The position numbers and the translations under genes are program-made. Positions 33,762 to 46,824 of a DNA stretch of 64,000 nt are shown piece after piece. This stretch comes from Obelidium mucronatum. Taxonomy: Eukaryota > Chytridiomycota > Chytridiomycetes > Chytridiales > Chytriomycetaceae. The stretch covers positions 1-64,000 of the forward strand of contig JAIVFH010000051.1 of NCBI GenBank assembly GCA_025765595.1, in the 5' to 3' direction. The number at the start of each line of letters is the position of its first letter. The first letter of the stretch is position 1. Below the pieces are notes generated by a model. That model had not been told where the DNA came from, searched no databases, and saw nothing but the letters and a program-made list of their open reading frames with translations.

Positions 33762-33863
33762 TGAATGAAGTTTCTTGTAGAAAGATTTCATACTATGAGA
33801 ATTAGCACAATCATTCTTGGTATTCGCAAAAACACTTGATCATAGAAATATTTTATGCAAAGA

Positions 33864-34935
33864 TCAATCTAGATTTGACGCTTGGGTGAGGCTATTTTTC
33901 TTCTGTAGTCGTGGAGTCTGTGGTGCATGAACAGACACAAAAATACTGTTTTCGATTTCTGTTCGGGTCTGATCAACGCTTTTGGCGCTCCCAACACTCT
34001 TTATAGTATTCCCGCGAATGATTGTCCCCATCTGACTCCTAGACTTTTGAGTGCTTCCTCCAGATCGCTTGCCAGAAGCAGCACCGCTGCTCGCCTCGCC
34101 CACCTCCACTTTGCGCGACCCAATCACCAAAATCAGCTGACAAAAAACAAACACCATTGTCCCAACTCTATACGTTGGCATCTCTGGATGCGTGGTTTGA
34201 ACAATCACGACAATCGTAACAGCGCACATGCCTATCGCCACAAACACGAGTCTCAATTCCTCACGGAACTTTATAATCCAAAAGGTTTTTCCATCTTCAG
34301 TGTTCCCGAGTACTGTATCGTTCTCGAAAACTGCTCGTTGCATTTTGATGACAATCAGTGCGGCGGCTGCAATATCTACGACTGTCCAATAGACGTATAG
34401 AGTAACCCGCGGGATATTGGATTGGAAATGTGCTTTGCAGTCAGGCTCTTTGAAGGAATAGACTTGGCCCATCAATATCCAGTACAGCACAGCGCTACCA
34501 GATGCCACGAGATAACAATAAAGCTTCTGATTCCGCGATTTAAATCCGCAAATCGTCATTGCGCGAAACGCGATATATCCTGGCCCCCATGATTATTTTA
34601 CAGTCAGTCATTTAAAAAAAAAAAGGATACATGCCATACTTGACAGCATCTTTACAACACCACACCAAATCCGCCACGATCAGATACAAGTTTCTCTGAC
34701 TACATAGTGGCAGAGCGTCGTTGGCAAGATTCCCAGAATACAATATCAAGAACCCTAACGCGTCCAAGTAAATCATGAGTCGCACCCACGTTCGAGGATG
34801 CCATGATCTATCAAGCTGCCATATATTGCTTTCAAACATGTAGAATACTGTGGCGAACGTGACCATTCCGATGGCGTTGTTCGTTTGTTCGAACCATAGA
34901 GTTGCGGAAGTCGGCAGCATTGTTAACGCCACCAT
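33864..34935 (-). CDS. Seven-transmembrane protein, receptor-like
   Basis: ATG 34933-34935 begins an exon ending near 34618; the second exon ends at 33864. The frame is kept only if the intron uses a GC donor after KYG (GC-AG), or if one base is missing there. About seven hydrophobic segments are visible: MVTFATVFYMF, WVRLMIYLDALGFLILYSG, LYLIVADLVWCC, KLYCYLVASGSAVLYWILMG, LYVYWTVVDIAAAALIVI, LRLVFVAIGMCAVTIVVIV and MVFVFCQLILVIGS. A Ser/Thr/Lys-rich cytoplasmic tail of about 70 residues follows. The topology suits a GPCR-like receptor. I recognise no specific family. Confidence 0.6.
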
Positions 34936-35175
34936 TTATAATTGCCTTTTTTTATATAATAATGTCAATGATATATCTTGCAAAAAAAACGCAGGTTTTG
35001 AAAATCCAATCATCTGTTTACAAGCATTACACAATGTGTAATGCTGAACTAAAAGTACGTCAAAATTGGGTTCAATATCTCATTTTGCTGAACATGATAA
35101 GAGCAGAAATGTTGACAGGCGGGACAATTGACACATTTTCCTGTATTCTGTCCAACTGATTCAAAAAAAAAATAA

Positions 35176-36650
35176 ATGAAAACAATCGCGTCATACCTTG
35201 GAAGACCACAGAGCAAAGAAACCTTAAAGATTTCGGAGGGAATTGATGTTGTTGATGGGGACAGCCATAAAACCGGAAACGATGGGCGCGGATTCCTCTC
35301 TCGGATGTTCTGGAAACGAACCAAGAAGGAAAAAACCAAAGAGAAGGCAAGCATAATTAGAATTCGATACAGAATTATTACAGATACTAATGCATTAACA
35401 TTGATCTATAGGTGCCATTGGTGGAACCCGATTTCAGTGGTGAGCCTGTCAAAATCAGGGTCTTTGGTGATCTGGGGGACAACAACAACGACAACAACAA
35501 CAACACTCGGGTTTCTGAAAACAGTATCGAATCGACAGCTACAGTTATTTGCCATGATCCAATTCCTATTGACGTAATCGGGGCTGCCAAATCCGTACCA
35601 GCGTCAGGAATTCAAAAACCACTTGCTCAATCATACAAGGCGCGAATGAAGAGCATTGGAATGAGATCAAATGATACCTTTCGACCGCGTAAATTTCCGT
35701 TGGAATCTTGTGGAGTTGAGCATCCTTCGAAACAAAAAAAACGCCCCTTGGCAATTATACAACATTAAACCCCCCCTTTTTTTATATTCCCATAGAAGGT
35801 CTTCGACTCGGATTCTGGATCGCTGTCGGAATCGGATACAGAAGACGATGATTCGGAATCCAGTGATACTGAACCACTATTGGACGCAAACATGCCTTTA
35901 CAATTGAATACTGCTGTGACTGAGTGGATGGATAAACAACCCAGTGCAAAGAACGGTAAAAGATACAATCGCGGATCCAAAACCATGTCACAGCTCCCAA
36001 ATGATGTGAAGCACGTCAAAGAATACAGCAGGAGAGTCGCAACGAAACCTGATTTAGTTCCTGACATGATTCAAAAAGAAAGTTCATTGGATGTACTGGA
36101 TGATTTACCGTTGGGGGAAATCTCTGCCTCGGCGTCAGTCGAATCTGCTCCTTTGAATCAACCAGAGGAAGCAGTACCAGCACCGACACAAGAAAAACGC
36201 ATCAAGAAAAAGAAACCAAAGGCTCCATCCTCGTTGCGTAATCAAGTTTCATCAGTACCTCTTGTTTCTTCGACCCCCGCGTTGAATCCAATGTTGGTGT
36301 ATCAAATGCAAATGATGCAACAGTTTCAATTGCTCGAAATGCAGCAGCGGCAACTTCAGATCCAACAGCAGCATTTTCAATCCCAGCAGCAACAACAACA
36401 GCAACAACAAATTCAGAAGGGGAAAAACGCCAAGAGAAAAACGTTGGTCAACTTCTCATCTGCTGAGGTAACGCTAAAGTAAATCCCTTTTTATGATCAA
36501 AACAACTAACCATGATATCTGACTTCGAGTAGATGGATCGCTCACCTGGTTTCAAAGCCGCCTCAGCTCATACGAGTGAAGTTCGACAGCGTGCCTTGGA
36601 GCAAGAAATCCTACGCATTCGTGGCCAAGAATCAAGCGTGATTCGTTGAA
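35176..36650 (+). CDS. Disordered Q-rich protein, member 1 of a local family
   Basis: ATG 35176. Exon 1 ends KKEKTKEK and is followed by an intron with a GC donor (35347-35411, aag|gcaagc...ctatag|gtg) that joins VPLVEPDFSG in frame. A second intron ends at 35795 (cccatag|aag) and a third (36471-36533) precedes the final 39-codon exon starting MDRSPGF and ending at TGA 36648-36650. The protein is Ser/Asp/Glu-rich, with a C-terminal poly-Gln region and the short motif LVNFSSAE before the last intron. That motif resembles VQVTFADSE and FVRFSNE near the ends of the next two genes. Function unknown. Confidence 0.65.
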
Positions 36651-36797
36651 TAAAGCCAAAAGTTATATTGTATTTAAAATAAAACAAACAACCTCTTCAG
36701 AGTTTCAAAAAAGTGGTGGGGGTGTCGTTTCAGATTTCTTTTCAAGTCAGACACAAATCTCTCCTTCACCGCCAGCCAAGACCTTTTTCCTCTGCAA

Positions 36798-39700
36798 ATG
36801 GCACCCCCTCCAACCCCCAGCGATACCTCTGCTCTTCCGTATTCCCCTCCCCCTGTAGAAGCGTCCAAGGAAGCCGCTGGTGTTTCTCGATCAAAGACCT
36901 TTTCGCTGTTTGCAGGGAGACAGAGGAAGTCAACCCCGAGCCTTGCTTCCAACTCAACTTCTCTTACCGCTGCTTCGAATGCAACTTCTTCTGCTATTGG
37001 GGCTGGCGCTGGCGCTGGACCTCGATCGATTGTTGGTGGGGCTGACTTTGCAAACCAGGAACGCAAACTCAAACTGTTTCGAGGAGTAAAGTCAATGTTT
37101 GCTGTTTCTTCAAAGAGACGGACCGAAAAGAAGGAAAAGGAAGATCCAAAGCTGGATCAAGGCACCGTGAATTTGGCTTTACAAAACAAAGTTGAAAGTG
37201 AAACAACCATCGCCCCAGCTCCGATCCATGCCATATCACCCCATAAGCTGCCAAAGGTTTTGTGTTTTGAATTGCCCTTTTTTTGGGATCATCTGTGTGG
37301 TCCCTGGTACGCATTTAGGCTAAAACCCATTACTACGTTATCCTTTAGACCAGCAACAATCCTCTCACGAATACCACAGAAATGAATATTTCCTCATCAG
37401 ACCACAACTCTTCCTCGCTTCGATCATCGCTGCGTTCTCCGTCTTCTCAACCTGTCGCGTCACCAATGGCTTCAAAGCGGGTTTCCATCCAAAGTCTTCC
37501 AGGGTCAATGCACACTCTTCCAACGATTGAACAGATTGCCGACTTTACTAGCAGCAGTACTACTTTGAATGACCTTGATGATGAGGAGAGCTCTGATGAG
37601 AGTGGGTCGGAATCCGATATTGACAGCTTCGCAGAAAGTATGGACCACGTTCCCATCGTCGCCACGGTAAAAAAGGCCTCGGCCCTAAAATCTCAATCAC
37701 CGTTGCCTGGATCTCCTGGGTTTGTATCACCATCACCACCACCATCAGCTCAAACCGCAGTTCCTAGTGATTCCTCTGCTACACTTGTCAAACCGAAACC
37801 CAAGACTTCCCTGTTTCGAAGGTGGTCATTCAATTCTAAAGATCGGCCACAAAAGGGACCGTCGAATTTGACTTTTTTTGGGAAACACAAGCCGCAGCAA
37901 CAGCTACAGCAACAGCCTCCTCAACCCGAGCCATTACCCCCAATCATCAACGCACCCCAATCCGCAAAGAAAAACAAGAGACTCAGCCTCGACATCAACC
38001 AGCTCAACATCAATGTGAAACCATCCACTCCCCAACCTTCAACATCCGCCTCCTTCTTCTCGTCCCAAAAAACAACATCATTATCACGGTCTCCCTTCCC
38101 TACTACTCCACGTACATCCTCAGAACTCGTACAATCATCCCCTCTCTTTCAACAACAGCAGCGAATCAACATTGAGGCGGAAACAGCCCACCTTTCTTGG
38201 ATGGCTTCGAATGGAAACCAAACCGCCCAACAGATTCTCCAACTCCAACAACAATCTGAAATGTTGAAGAAACAATTACGTCGACAGACTGTTGAATTGG
38301 ATGGGATTGTTGAATCTCCCGGCTCATCATTTGGTGCCGCCGCTGATGAAAACAACTACATTGAAGACGATAGTGAAAGAGGCAGCAGCAGCAGCAGTGG
38401 AACATTGAAAAAAGCGATTGTTTATGGATCCATGAACCGCAGAATCAACAACACGATGGTGACAACGAGTCGGAGTGCACCTAATCTGGCTTCATTGGAT
38501 CAAAGGAGTTCAACAGGCAACTACTACTGCGGATGCGTCGCTTGGTAATAGAAGGATGGGTGGGGTTGGAGCTGCTGGGGTCAGTAAATATATGTTGGAT
38601 AAACGGGCTTGAGTCGGAGTGTCGGTGTCGGGGATGTGGGAGGGACTTTGGTGAACCTTGGAAAGCAGCAGTATAGTCAGCAACAGCAACTATATCAACA
38701 GCAGCAGCAGCAGCAGCAACAGCAAGCAGCAACAGCAAGAGCAGGAATTAGAAGCGGTCCGAAGAGTAAGCATGTTGAGGAGGCGCAACACAACAATCGA
38801 TGTGAATCGGATCGCTTTTCAGCCCATCGATCTACCCGCAAGCCCGACCTCTCCTTACCCCCTACTGATTCATCAGATCGTTTACGGAGAAGCAGTTCCG
38901 AGGTTTGGAAGCGAAACAGTGGAATCAGCAGCAAGCAGCAATAATGACTGGATCTTCGTATGGACTCGACAGTTTTGTCGTGATCCCAACACCACATGAA
39001 GGCCAAAACTTGAAGAACCGGCAAATGAAGCGAAAGTCTGTAGATGCTGCCAAAGCTTTGTTGCATCATACAATGCATGGTCCAGAACCTCATCATCATT
39101 CTAGTCATCACGGGGTGGCAGCAGTCGCTGCGGCGGGGACCAAAAACTTTCATATTCCGCTTCAAAGTACTGCCGCGTTTGTGAGGGAGGTTCGAAAACA
39201 AGCCTCCCTACTGAGAATGTGAGAACCGGTTCGTTGTTTCAGCAGGATCAACGTCTCCCAGTCCCATGGTGAATTTAAACGAAAAGTCACCCAAACACGA
39301 CAGGAAGGAAGATGATGATGCCGTGAGAACTCAAAAGGTTCCACCCACAGCACGATATGCACAACATCAAATGACGCCTATTTTTCCTGGAGACGCGCCA
39401 TACCAACCGGATCAACAGCAACAACAACAACAACACCAGCAATATCAACAACAACCCTACTTTTTTCCCTTTTCTCCAATGATGGCGCCACCACCTCCCG
39501 CATTACCACCCCCAATGTTCCAATTTCCCCAATACGGACACCATCAGCAACAACCAAACATGTACGCCCGCAACAATACGCCCACTAGTTCACCACCACC
39601 ACCACCACTACCAATCAACTCGTTGGCGAAACGGAAATCAGCATTATTCGAATTGAATGGAAGCGGCGGCGCTAGTTCGCCGAGTCCCAATTCGTCCGTC

Positions 39701-40506
39701 AGCAGCGCTAGTACAGCATCAACTCCTTCAACAACGTTGGATTCATCTGAAAGCAGTAAACTGATGAATCGACAACAACGCCATCACCATCATCACCACC
39801 GCCGCCAGCGTAGACAATCGGCTCCGGCTGTTGTAGCGAGTCCGCCGCTTGGACCCTCAGCAACACCGTTCATGCAGCAACAGCAGCAGCAGCAACAACA
39901 GGCACAGCAATTCGCGTACGCTCAAATGGTCATGTTTCATCAGCAGCAGCAACAGTACTATATGCGAGCAAGCGGTTCGTCGCCAGTCTTGCATCCTGCG
40001 ATGCAGCAGTCGATGGTTCAGCACCAAGGAGGAGGAGGAGTATCGCGCAATAATCAACAAGCGTTATATCCTCCACAAATGTATTATGGGTATGGCCAGC
40101 AGCAGCAGCAGTATGCTAGTCCTCCTCTTCCTCCTCCAGGGCCAAGCCAATATCCTTTGCCGCAATTCCAGAACATTTCGTTACAACATCAACAGTTACA
40201 ACAACAACAACAATTACAACTATTACAACAACAACAAACACAAGCAAGTCAATTTAATTCAATGTTGTTTGCCGCTGGTTCGGCGGGACCCAATGGATAT
40301 CAATTACATTATCAACAGCAGCAACTTTCAAAACAACCACTAGTGCCACTGGTACAAAAAGTGCAAGTCACATTTGCCGATTCGGAGGTTAGTCTGAGAT
40401 ATTATTTTGTTATCTTTCCTGTCTTCTCAGCAACCCTAATTTTTTTTCTTTGTTGACACAGATGTCTTCGGCGTCAACTCTTGAGTCGTCGAATCCAGAG
40501 TCTTGA
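36798..40506 (+). CDS. Long Q/S/P-rich disordered protein, member 2, with frame changes
   Basis: ATG 36798. A first intron (37257-37349) joins ISPHKLPK to TSNNPLTN. It continues through exon 37350-about 38520 (KRLSLDINQLNIN, poly-Gln). Reading frames then change near 38523, 38604, 38715 and 38915 before a 53-nt intron (about 39194-39246) leads into the last large exon, which ends VQVTFADSE at 40389. A final exon begins with ATG 40463 (MSSASTLESSNPES, stop 40504-40506). The break near 38604 can be explained by a 59-nt intron; the others coincide with short homopolymers or a CAG run. Content is Ser/Pro/Gln-rich throughout. Function unknown. Confidence 0.55.
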
Positions 40507-40827
40507 TTCCTATTCTTTGAAGCGGATAGATAGCATCTTTAAATAAATATTATGCAATCAACCATCATTATTAGTATGTGTACATGTTATCGTTGTTAGA
40601 CACAGTAACCAAGCGTGATGGGCAAAGCAATGACTAAAACCAATTTGCGTGCAAATATCAATGAAGCTAATGTTGTAGAAGCGCCCAAAAGCCAAATTCG
40701 AAAAACAGGAGACGGAATCGCCCTTAAGAAGGTCAAAACAGAGTTCACGAACACAGTTTAGAACTCAAGTTTTGCTGACTTGAAGTGTTGTGCTAGAAAA
40801 AAAAAAAAACAGAAACAAAAACAGGAA
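40506..40827. other. Intergenic spacer
   Basis: About 320 bp between two same-strand disordered-protein genes, with no other gene evident. An A-rich run at 40797-40809 precedes the next start codon. Confidence 0.5.
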
Positions 40828-43520
40828 ATGTTTAGGAAATCGTCGCTCAGAAGGCCAGCTTCTGAGCCGCACGCAGGCGAAGTGCTTCCGTACGAAGCGT
40901 ATTCGTCACCGACATCTGCGCCGCCGCCGCCATCGACATCGTCCAAGAGCGATCGAACAACGACAAACAAGTCGCACTCGCACTCGCGGCGCTTCAGTTT
41001 CCTGACTCTGTTTTCGCCCAGCAAGAAAGGCAGGGAAGATGCGGGCAGCGTGCGCAAAGTAAGGAGCTTCCACAGTCTTCTTCCGTGGCGAAAGAACGGC
41101 GCCCGGACCGAGGAAGACGATGGATCAAGCTTTGCTGCGGCAGTGGACTTAGAGGTGCAGTCCCACGAAACAGCAACGACGCTGGCAGTGCCGGCGCCAG
41201 CTGTGATGGCCAGCGCGCAGGCGGCCGAAGTGCTTCCGCTGAATCTGAAGCCCGAAATGCTGAAGGTGGAGTCTCTCTCTCTCTCTTTTTAATCGGTGAC
41301 TCACCCCCGCACCAGGTGCACCAGAAGCTGATGAGCAACGCCAGCACGCGCTCGTCTGCGTCGTCGGCAAACTCGTCGCGCCGCTCAGACGGCGTCGAAG
41401 TCGAAGTCGAAGTCGAAGCCGAACTCGCCGACTTTGTGCCGACAACGGCGGCGTCGGCGCCGCAGCTCGATCTGCACTTTGACGCGGCGTCCGACGAGTC
41501 GGCGGCGGCGTTCGTCGATGACGTGTTTGCAAAGAGCGGCGATTTCGAAGAAGAAGAAGAAGAAGAAGCGGTCAAGCCCGAGCCTCTTTCGGCGCCTTCT
41601 TCCCCACCAGCCACTCCCCCGCCTCCCCCTGAGTCACCAGCAGAAGCGGCCCATCGGGACGCGTTTCACCACAAGCAATTCAACAGGAAACACACCGAGC
41701 AGACAGAGTCGTGGGGCGACATTGCTTCCGCCCTGAGAAACTTGGACTCGGTCGCCTCCAATCTTCCTCCAGTTCTTTCGAAAAAAGCGGCTCCAAAGAA
41801 ACCTTCTTCTGCCTCCTCGGCGCCTCAGAATAAGGCCAAGGATGCTCTTGCCAAGAAAAAGTCGCGACCTGCCTCAGTAACTGGCGTATCTACAGGAAAG
41901 AAGGCGTCATCTGCAAACAAGATTGACAACTCTTTCAGCAACGACTTTTTCCAAAACTATCACCAGCACCAAACGATGCAACTGCAGCAGCAGCAACAAG
42001 TGCAATACCAATACCAAACGCGACAGTTGCAACAATACCCTCCTACGATGTATCAGCCACAACTGTTACAGCAACAGCAGTATCAACAGCAGCAACAGCA
42101 GTATCAACAGCAGCGTAGCCCTACCCCTGTTTATACCTCCTCTTACCCGATGCAAACTTTATCGCCTCTTCAACAACAATATGCAGAATCTAGCGACGAA
42201 GACGGCGAAGATTCGCGACCGCTTCGCATGATTGCTGGATCCTCGGCTGGCTCCGTGTCCAATCCAGGAAAGCGAAAATCCACAGCACAGTTATTCGCAG
42301 ACGATCCTGAATTGGCGGCAACTCTCGGTGCAATTCAGAGTCTTGACTTGCTGGGCAAGTCGCCAAGCGAATTGCAAAAGGCTGCTACAAAGAAAAAAAA
42401 GAAGGAAGAAAAGAAAAAGAAGATGGCTGTTGGTAGCGGCAAAAGCAAGGATAGAAAGAAGAAGCACGAACAGCAGCGTTTGTCAATCGATTTGAGCCAG
42501 AACCAGCAACAACAGTATTCTTTTCTTCAGCAAGTTGGTCCTGCTTCTGGACAGCAAGTCACGTTCCCTGGTTTGAACAACACAATGAGCAAAAGCGGTG
42601 GACGATCTGGCTCTTTAGACCAGCGGTTGCTAAAGAGACATTCACTGGCGTATACCCCCGAATTGGGATCCCCTGCGTCTCCGCCTCCGTCCGCCCAACT
42701 GTCAGGTGTCATTATCGAAAGAGATTTGGAACTTGAGTACAACACGTACAGGAACCAACAGCAGTCCCAGCCACAGCCGCAGCCACAATGGTACATGGCA
42801 CCACCCAACCCACCTTTTGCCTCCACTTCGACTCGTTCCTCATCGCCATCAAACAGTATTTACTCATCTCATCAAGGACCCGGCAGTAGCGCAAGCAGTA
42901 CAAACAGTAGCACGGCCAATAATTCTCCCAAATCCGCCCTCAAGCGTCCTGGACCTCCAAAGAAGCAATTTTCGTTACAGCCACCACCGCCGCCGCCGCC
43001 ACCGCAATACCCGATTCGAACTGCTTCGCCACCAATTACTACTTTCAACCCTGGATACTACTTTGGCGGCCCATCGGCACCGACACCAATAATCCAACAG
43101 CCGCAGCAGCAGCCATTCAATCCAAGCCAGGGACAATTCATGCTCCCACCACCACAATTGCAGCAGCAACGTCACCAACAGCCTATCCAAAACAGTGGTC
43201 AGTATATACCAATGCTTATGCCGGCTCCTCAACAAGGGAGTTACTTTGCGTCGCCACAAACAATGATGCAACAGCAGCAGCAGCAGCAGCCACAATACCA
43301 GCAGACACCACAAATGGCACCACCTCAAATGCAAGGCCAGTTTTATGGAGGGAACATTGGGGGATACCCGCAGGCACCGCAACAACAACAGCAACCACCA
43401 CCACCACAGCAATTCCAATATTTCCAGCAACCTAATCAGCAACAGCATCAGCAACAGCAGGTCTCACAGCAGCCTAGTGGGCCATTTGTCAGATTCTCTA
43501 ATGAGACGGTTAGAATTTGA
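40828..43520 (+). CDS. Long Q/P-rich disordered protein, member 3
   Basis: Two exons (40828-41265 and 41316-43520, 50-nt intron) give 880 residues and an intact frame. Visible features are an N-terminal Arg/Ser segment (MFRKSSLRRPASEP), a Glu-rich run, several poly-Gln tracts and poly-Pro runs, a Lys-rich block (KKKKKEEKKKKM), QQRLSIDLSQN (compare KRLSLDINQ in the previous gene) and the C-terminus FVRFSNETVRI. No folded domain is recognisable. Shared motifs, order and adjacency suggest a tandem family with 35176-36650 and 36798-40506. It may act as a phosphoregulated scaffold or RNA-associated factor; this is speculation. Confidence 0.8.
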
Positions 43521-43777
43521 GAGGGGCGATATAGTTGGATAATAAGGATGGACTTTTTTTTTTTCTTGTCTTTTTTTTTCGTCTTTTTTTTTTAAGTTTC
43601 TGCGTTTTATACTGTTAAGTGGGACTTTCTTGGCGTATTGTTTTTGTTTTGAAATGAATATTTAGAGTGATTTTGAATTGATTCACGTGATTGTTGTTGC
43701 TTCGTTTTTTTGAATGACATCACCTCCTTTAAAAAAAAAATTAAAAAGATAAACAAAACGCTTGTCTCAACTAGCAG

Positions 43778-44445
43778 ATGGCATTATCTGCACAGAGTTT
43801 CTTTTCAGCGTCTGTTGTTGCAGGCGCACTCTTTTTTGTGGGAGACGTGACTTCCCAAGGAATCGCTGGACACCGTCGGCGGAAGCTCACAGAAGGGAAG
43901 CATGAACAAACGGGTCATGAATTTTACAGTGTTTGGAATGCTGTACATGCGTGGGATTATGAACGAACCTTGAAAATGAGTTGAGTTTTTGGGAGAAAAT
44001 CCAAATGCAACACAAAATTCCAAACAATAAAAAAACAACAACAACAACAACAGCTGGCTTTGGATTCGGTTTCAACGGCTGGTACTCTCTCGCAGGATTC
44101 CACCTCCTCGATCGGATCCTAGGACCCTCTTCAACACTCCGCCAAGCCGCCACGAAAGCAATCATCAGCCAGTCTTTCCTCTCCCCGCCCTACCTGAGCG
44201 CATTTCTCCTCTATTCAGCGGTTTTCTGTGCTTCAAACAGCAACAACAAGGAAAGTGTTTCCACGGCAATCGACACGGTAGTCGAAAAGTTCCCAGAGTT
44301 GTACATGAGTGCATGGACAGTCTGGCCCGCAGTGAATTTACTCACGTTTCGGTATTTACCGCCGGGTGTGCCTCGTGTTGCTTTTCTGAATTTTGTGGGT
44401 GTAGGGTGGAACGCGTATATGACAGCGGTGGGTGTCAAGGAATAA
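43778..44445 (+). CDS. Mpv17/PMP22-family membrane protein, copy 1
   Basis: Exons 43778-43979 and 44054-44445 (74-nt intron) give 197 residues. It matches the Mpv17/PMP22 layout: an N-terminal segment with GDVTSQ, DYERTLKMT, then GFNGWYSLAGFHLLDRILGP, PPYLSAFLLYSA, and the signature VEKFPELYMSAWTVWPAVNLLTFRYLP with a final VGVGWNAYM. These four-TM proteins of peroxisomal, mitochondrial or vacuolar membranes act as channels or in metabolite homeostasis. It is followed 37 bp later by the MFS gene start. Confidence 0.9.
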
Positions 44446-44482
44446 AAAAAAAAAAAAAAAAGGCTTCAAAATAAAAAAAATC

Positions 44483-46728
44483 ATGAATCACGCAATCAAC
44501 GCCAGCAACAATACCCATAACAGCAATGAATCATTTTTATCTGCCGGATTCCAGTCCTCTGCTTCTTGTACTCACTCACGGACAGCAAGCAATCAGAGCA
44601 GCAGTTTACGCGTTCAAAATCCAGCATCGAATCAACAGAAGCTGGCTCAAATGAGTCGCTTACACAGTTTCGCTTCAAGCAGTACAGTCGCGATTGAAGC
44701 TATGGCTATTATTCCTTCATTTACGTCTGGCATGGCGTCGCAGGAAATAGGCATTGGCAATATTACGAATGATGATATCGAAGAGTCGAGACCTTTGTTG
44801 ATGACGTCAGAACATTGCAGTGATTTGAATGCACGGCAAACTCCGATCCCAGCTCGAATTATGACTGTTCTTTGCTTTGTCATATTCTGTGAACCAGTGT
44901 CATTGACCATCTTGTGTAATTAGCGAGTATTTCTTTGTGGCCACTTTGACATGCAGAAGAAACACCAACACACACACACGCAAAAAAAATAACGACATTT
45001 AGTTCCCTTTATCTACTTCATGGTTCGGGATTTCGGGATTTCTGGTGAAAAAGATGTCGGATTCTATGTTGGATTTATTGCAAGCGCGTTTTCATTGGCT
45101 CAATTTATGACGAGTTTGCTTTGGGGATGGTGTGAAGTCTCCCTTGAATTATATTACGATTTTAACCAAAATTAACTCCCTTTTAGGGTGAGTGATCGCG
45201 TTGGACGTCGGCCTGTTCTGTTGATTGGCCTTCTCGGAAACGCAATCTCGTTGCTATTATTTGGACAAGCTCATTCTCTTCAAATGGCAATATTTTCACG
45301 TTTTCTATGGTATTTTTAAGTTTTCTGCCCCCTTTACTCCTGTTTTTCGCCGAGTTTTTTGAACAACCAAAACCCAAAACTCAAAAAAAAAAAAAGTGGT
45401 ATTCTCAACGGAAACATTGGAATCGCCAAATGCGTGATTGGCGAAATCACAGACTCAACAAATCAAGCCTTTGGATTCAGTCTTATTGGAATCATGTGGT
45501 CCGTCGGAACGATTCTGGGACCCATTATGGGGGGTTGTTTGGCGAATCCAGTGCAGCAGTTTCCATGGCTTTTTGGCGGGAATGAGTTTTTGACGCGGAA
45601 TCCGTATTTTTTACCGTGTGGGGTGAGCGCGGTTGTGAGTCTGATTGGATTTGTGATTGGATTCTTTTTTATGGAAGAAACGAATGGAAAGTTGGCAAGG
45701 GCAACGGCGGTGGGAATGCGGTTGGCTACTGAGGAGGAGTCACCTTGCGGTGATTTCAACATCACAAGCGATGCTCAATGTGGGGGGCAATCTGAAGCCA
45801 GGAAAAATGGAGCAAGTCCTGAAGCTTCAGGCGCTCGAGATTCTGTGGACACTATTGTTGAATCAGTAGATGGTCAAGCAGGTGGTTCATCCAGAGAAGG
45901 CTCAACATCCTGTCTCGAAATTGAGGATTCTGTGCCACAACAAGACCCCTGCCAAACGGACAGCAGCATAGAACCTAGCGCTGCGAAATTCGGAAAAGCA
46001 GCACTCATGTCAATTATGGCATACGCTCTTCTCGCCTTCCAAAACATTATTCTTGATGAAGTATTTAGTCTATGGATCGTAACAGGATCTGAAGACGGAG
46101 GACTAGGGTACAATAGCGCGGAAGTTGGAATTGTACTTAGTATTATAGGTGCACTGGCATTGTATATGGTTTGTAAATGATATACTTTCTAGAGTGTCGT
46201 AAAAACTGACTTTCCGTTTTCTGCTCCCAGCAACTCATAACGTATCCACAACTAACAAGAAAATATGCCCCCATATCACTTTTTCGTACTGGCGCTGTGC
46301 TCTATCTTGTCCCTTACCTGTCATACCCAATCCTCTCTGGATATCTCAACAAGACAATTGAAAACAAAACAACGATATGGATCCTCCTCATCTGCAACCT
46401 CGCTCTCCGCCAATTCTGCAACGTGATAACATACACAAGCATATTTATCCTCATTAATAACAGTGCGTCGCCAGGGAATTTAGGACTCATCAACGGAATT
46501 GCTCAGACGAGTGCAGCTTTTGTGAGGAGTATTGGGCCAGCGTTGGGTGGAATCATGTGGGCGTGGAGCATCAATAATGGATTGGGATTTCCCTTTAATT
46601 ATTGGTTTGTGTTTTTGGTGGTTTCGGCGTGGGGGGTGGGACTGATACTTCAGTCATGTTTCATCCCAGTAGTGGAGGGTTTTGAAGGGGGAATCGGGGA
46701 AGCTGGTTTCACTGGAGGCTCGCATTGA
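44483..46728 (+). CDS. MFS transporter, ZIFL/multidrug:H+ antiporter-like
   Basis: ATG 44483 with a 130-residue Ser/Asn-rich N-terminus. Introns lie at 44920-45006, 45131-45187, 45311-45400 and about 46169-46231. Conserved MFS signatures are WGWVSDRVGRRPVLLIG (the A-like motif after TM2), FSRFLCGILNGNIGIAKCVIGEITDSTN and GTILGPIMGGCLANP. A large central loop is Ser/Glu/Thr-rich. The pattern is that of ZIFL/TPO-like efflux transporters; the substrate is unknown. The gene lies inside the Mpv17 array, between copies 1 and 2. Confidence 0.85.
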
Positions 46729-46824
46729 GATTTTCTGCAGTACCAAAAATAACAAATAACTAGAATGCTACCCGCTACAGGGTTTGTTTTATAGTATTTT
46801 AGCAGTATTTTAGAGGGAAAAAAC

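Noticed and set aside
41149..41614. Long antisense ORFs in the disordered-protein gene
   Set aside because: Low-complexity GC-rich codons stay open in other frames; no domain or codon support.
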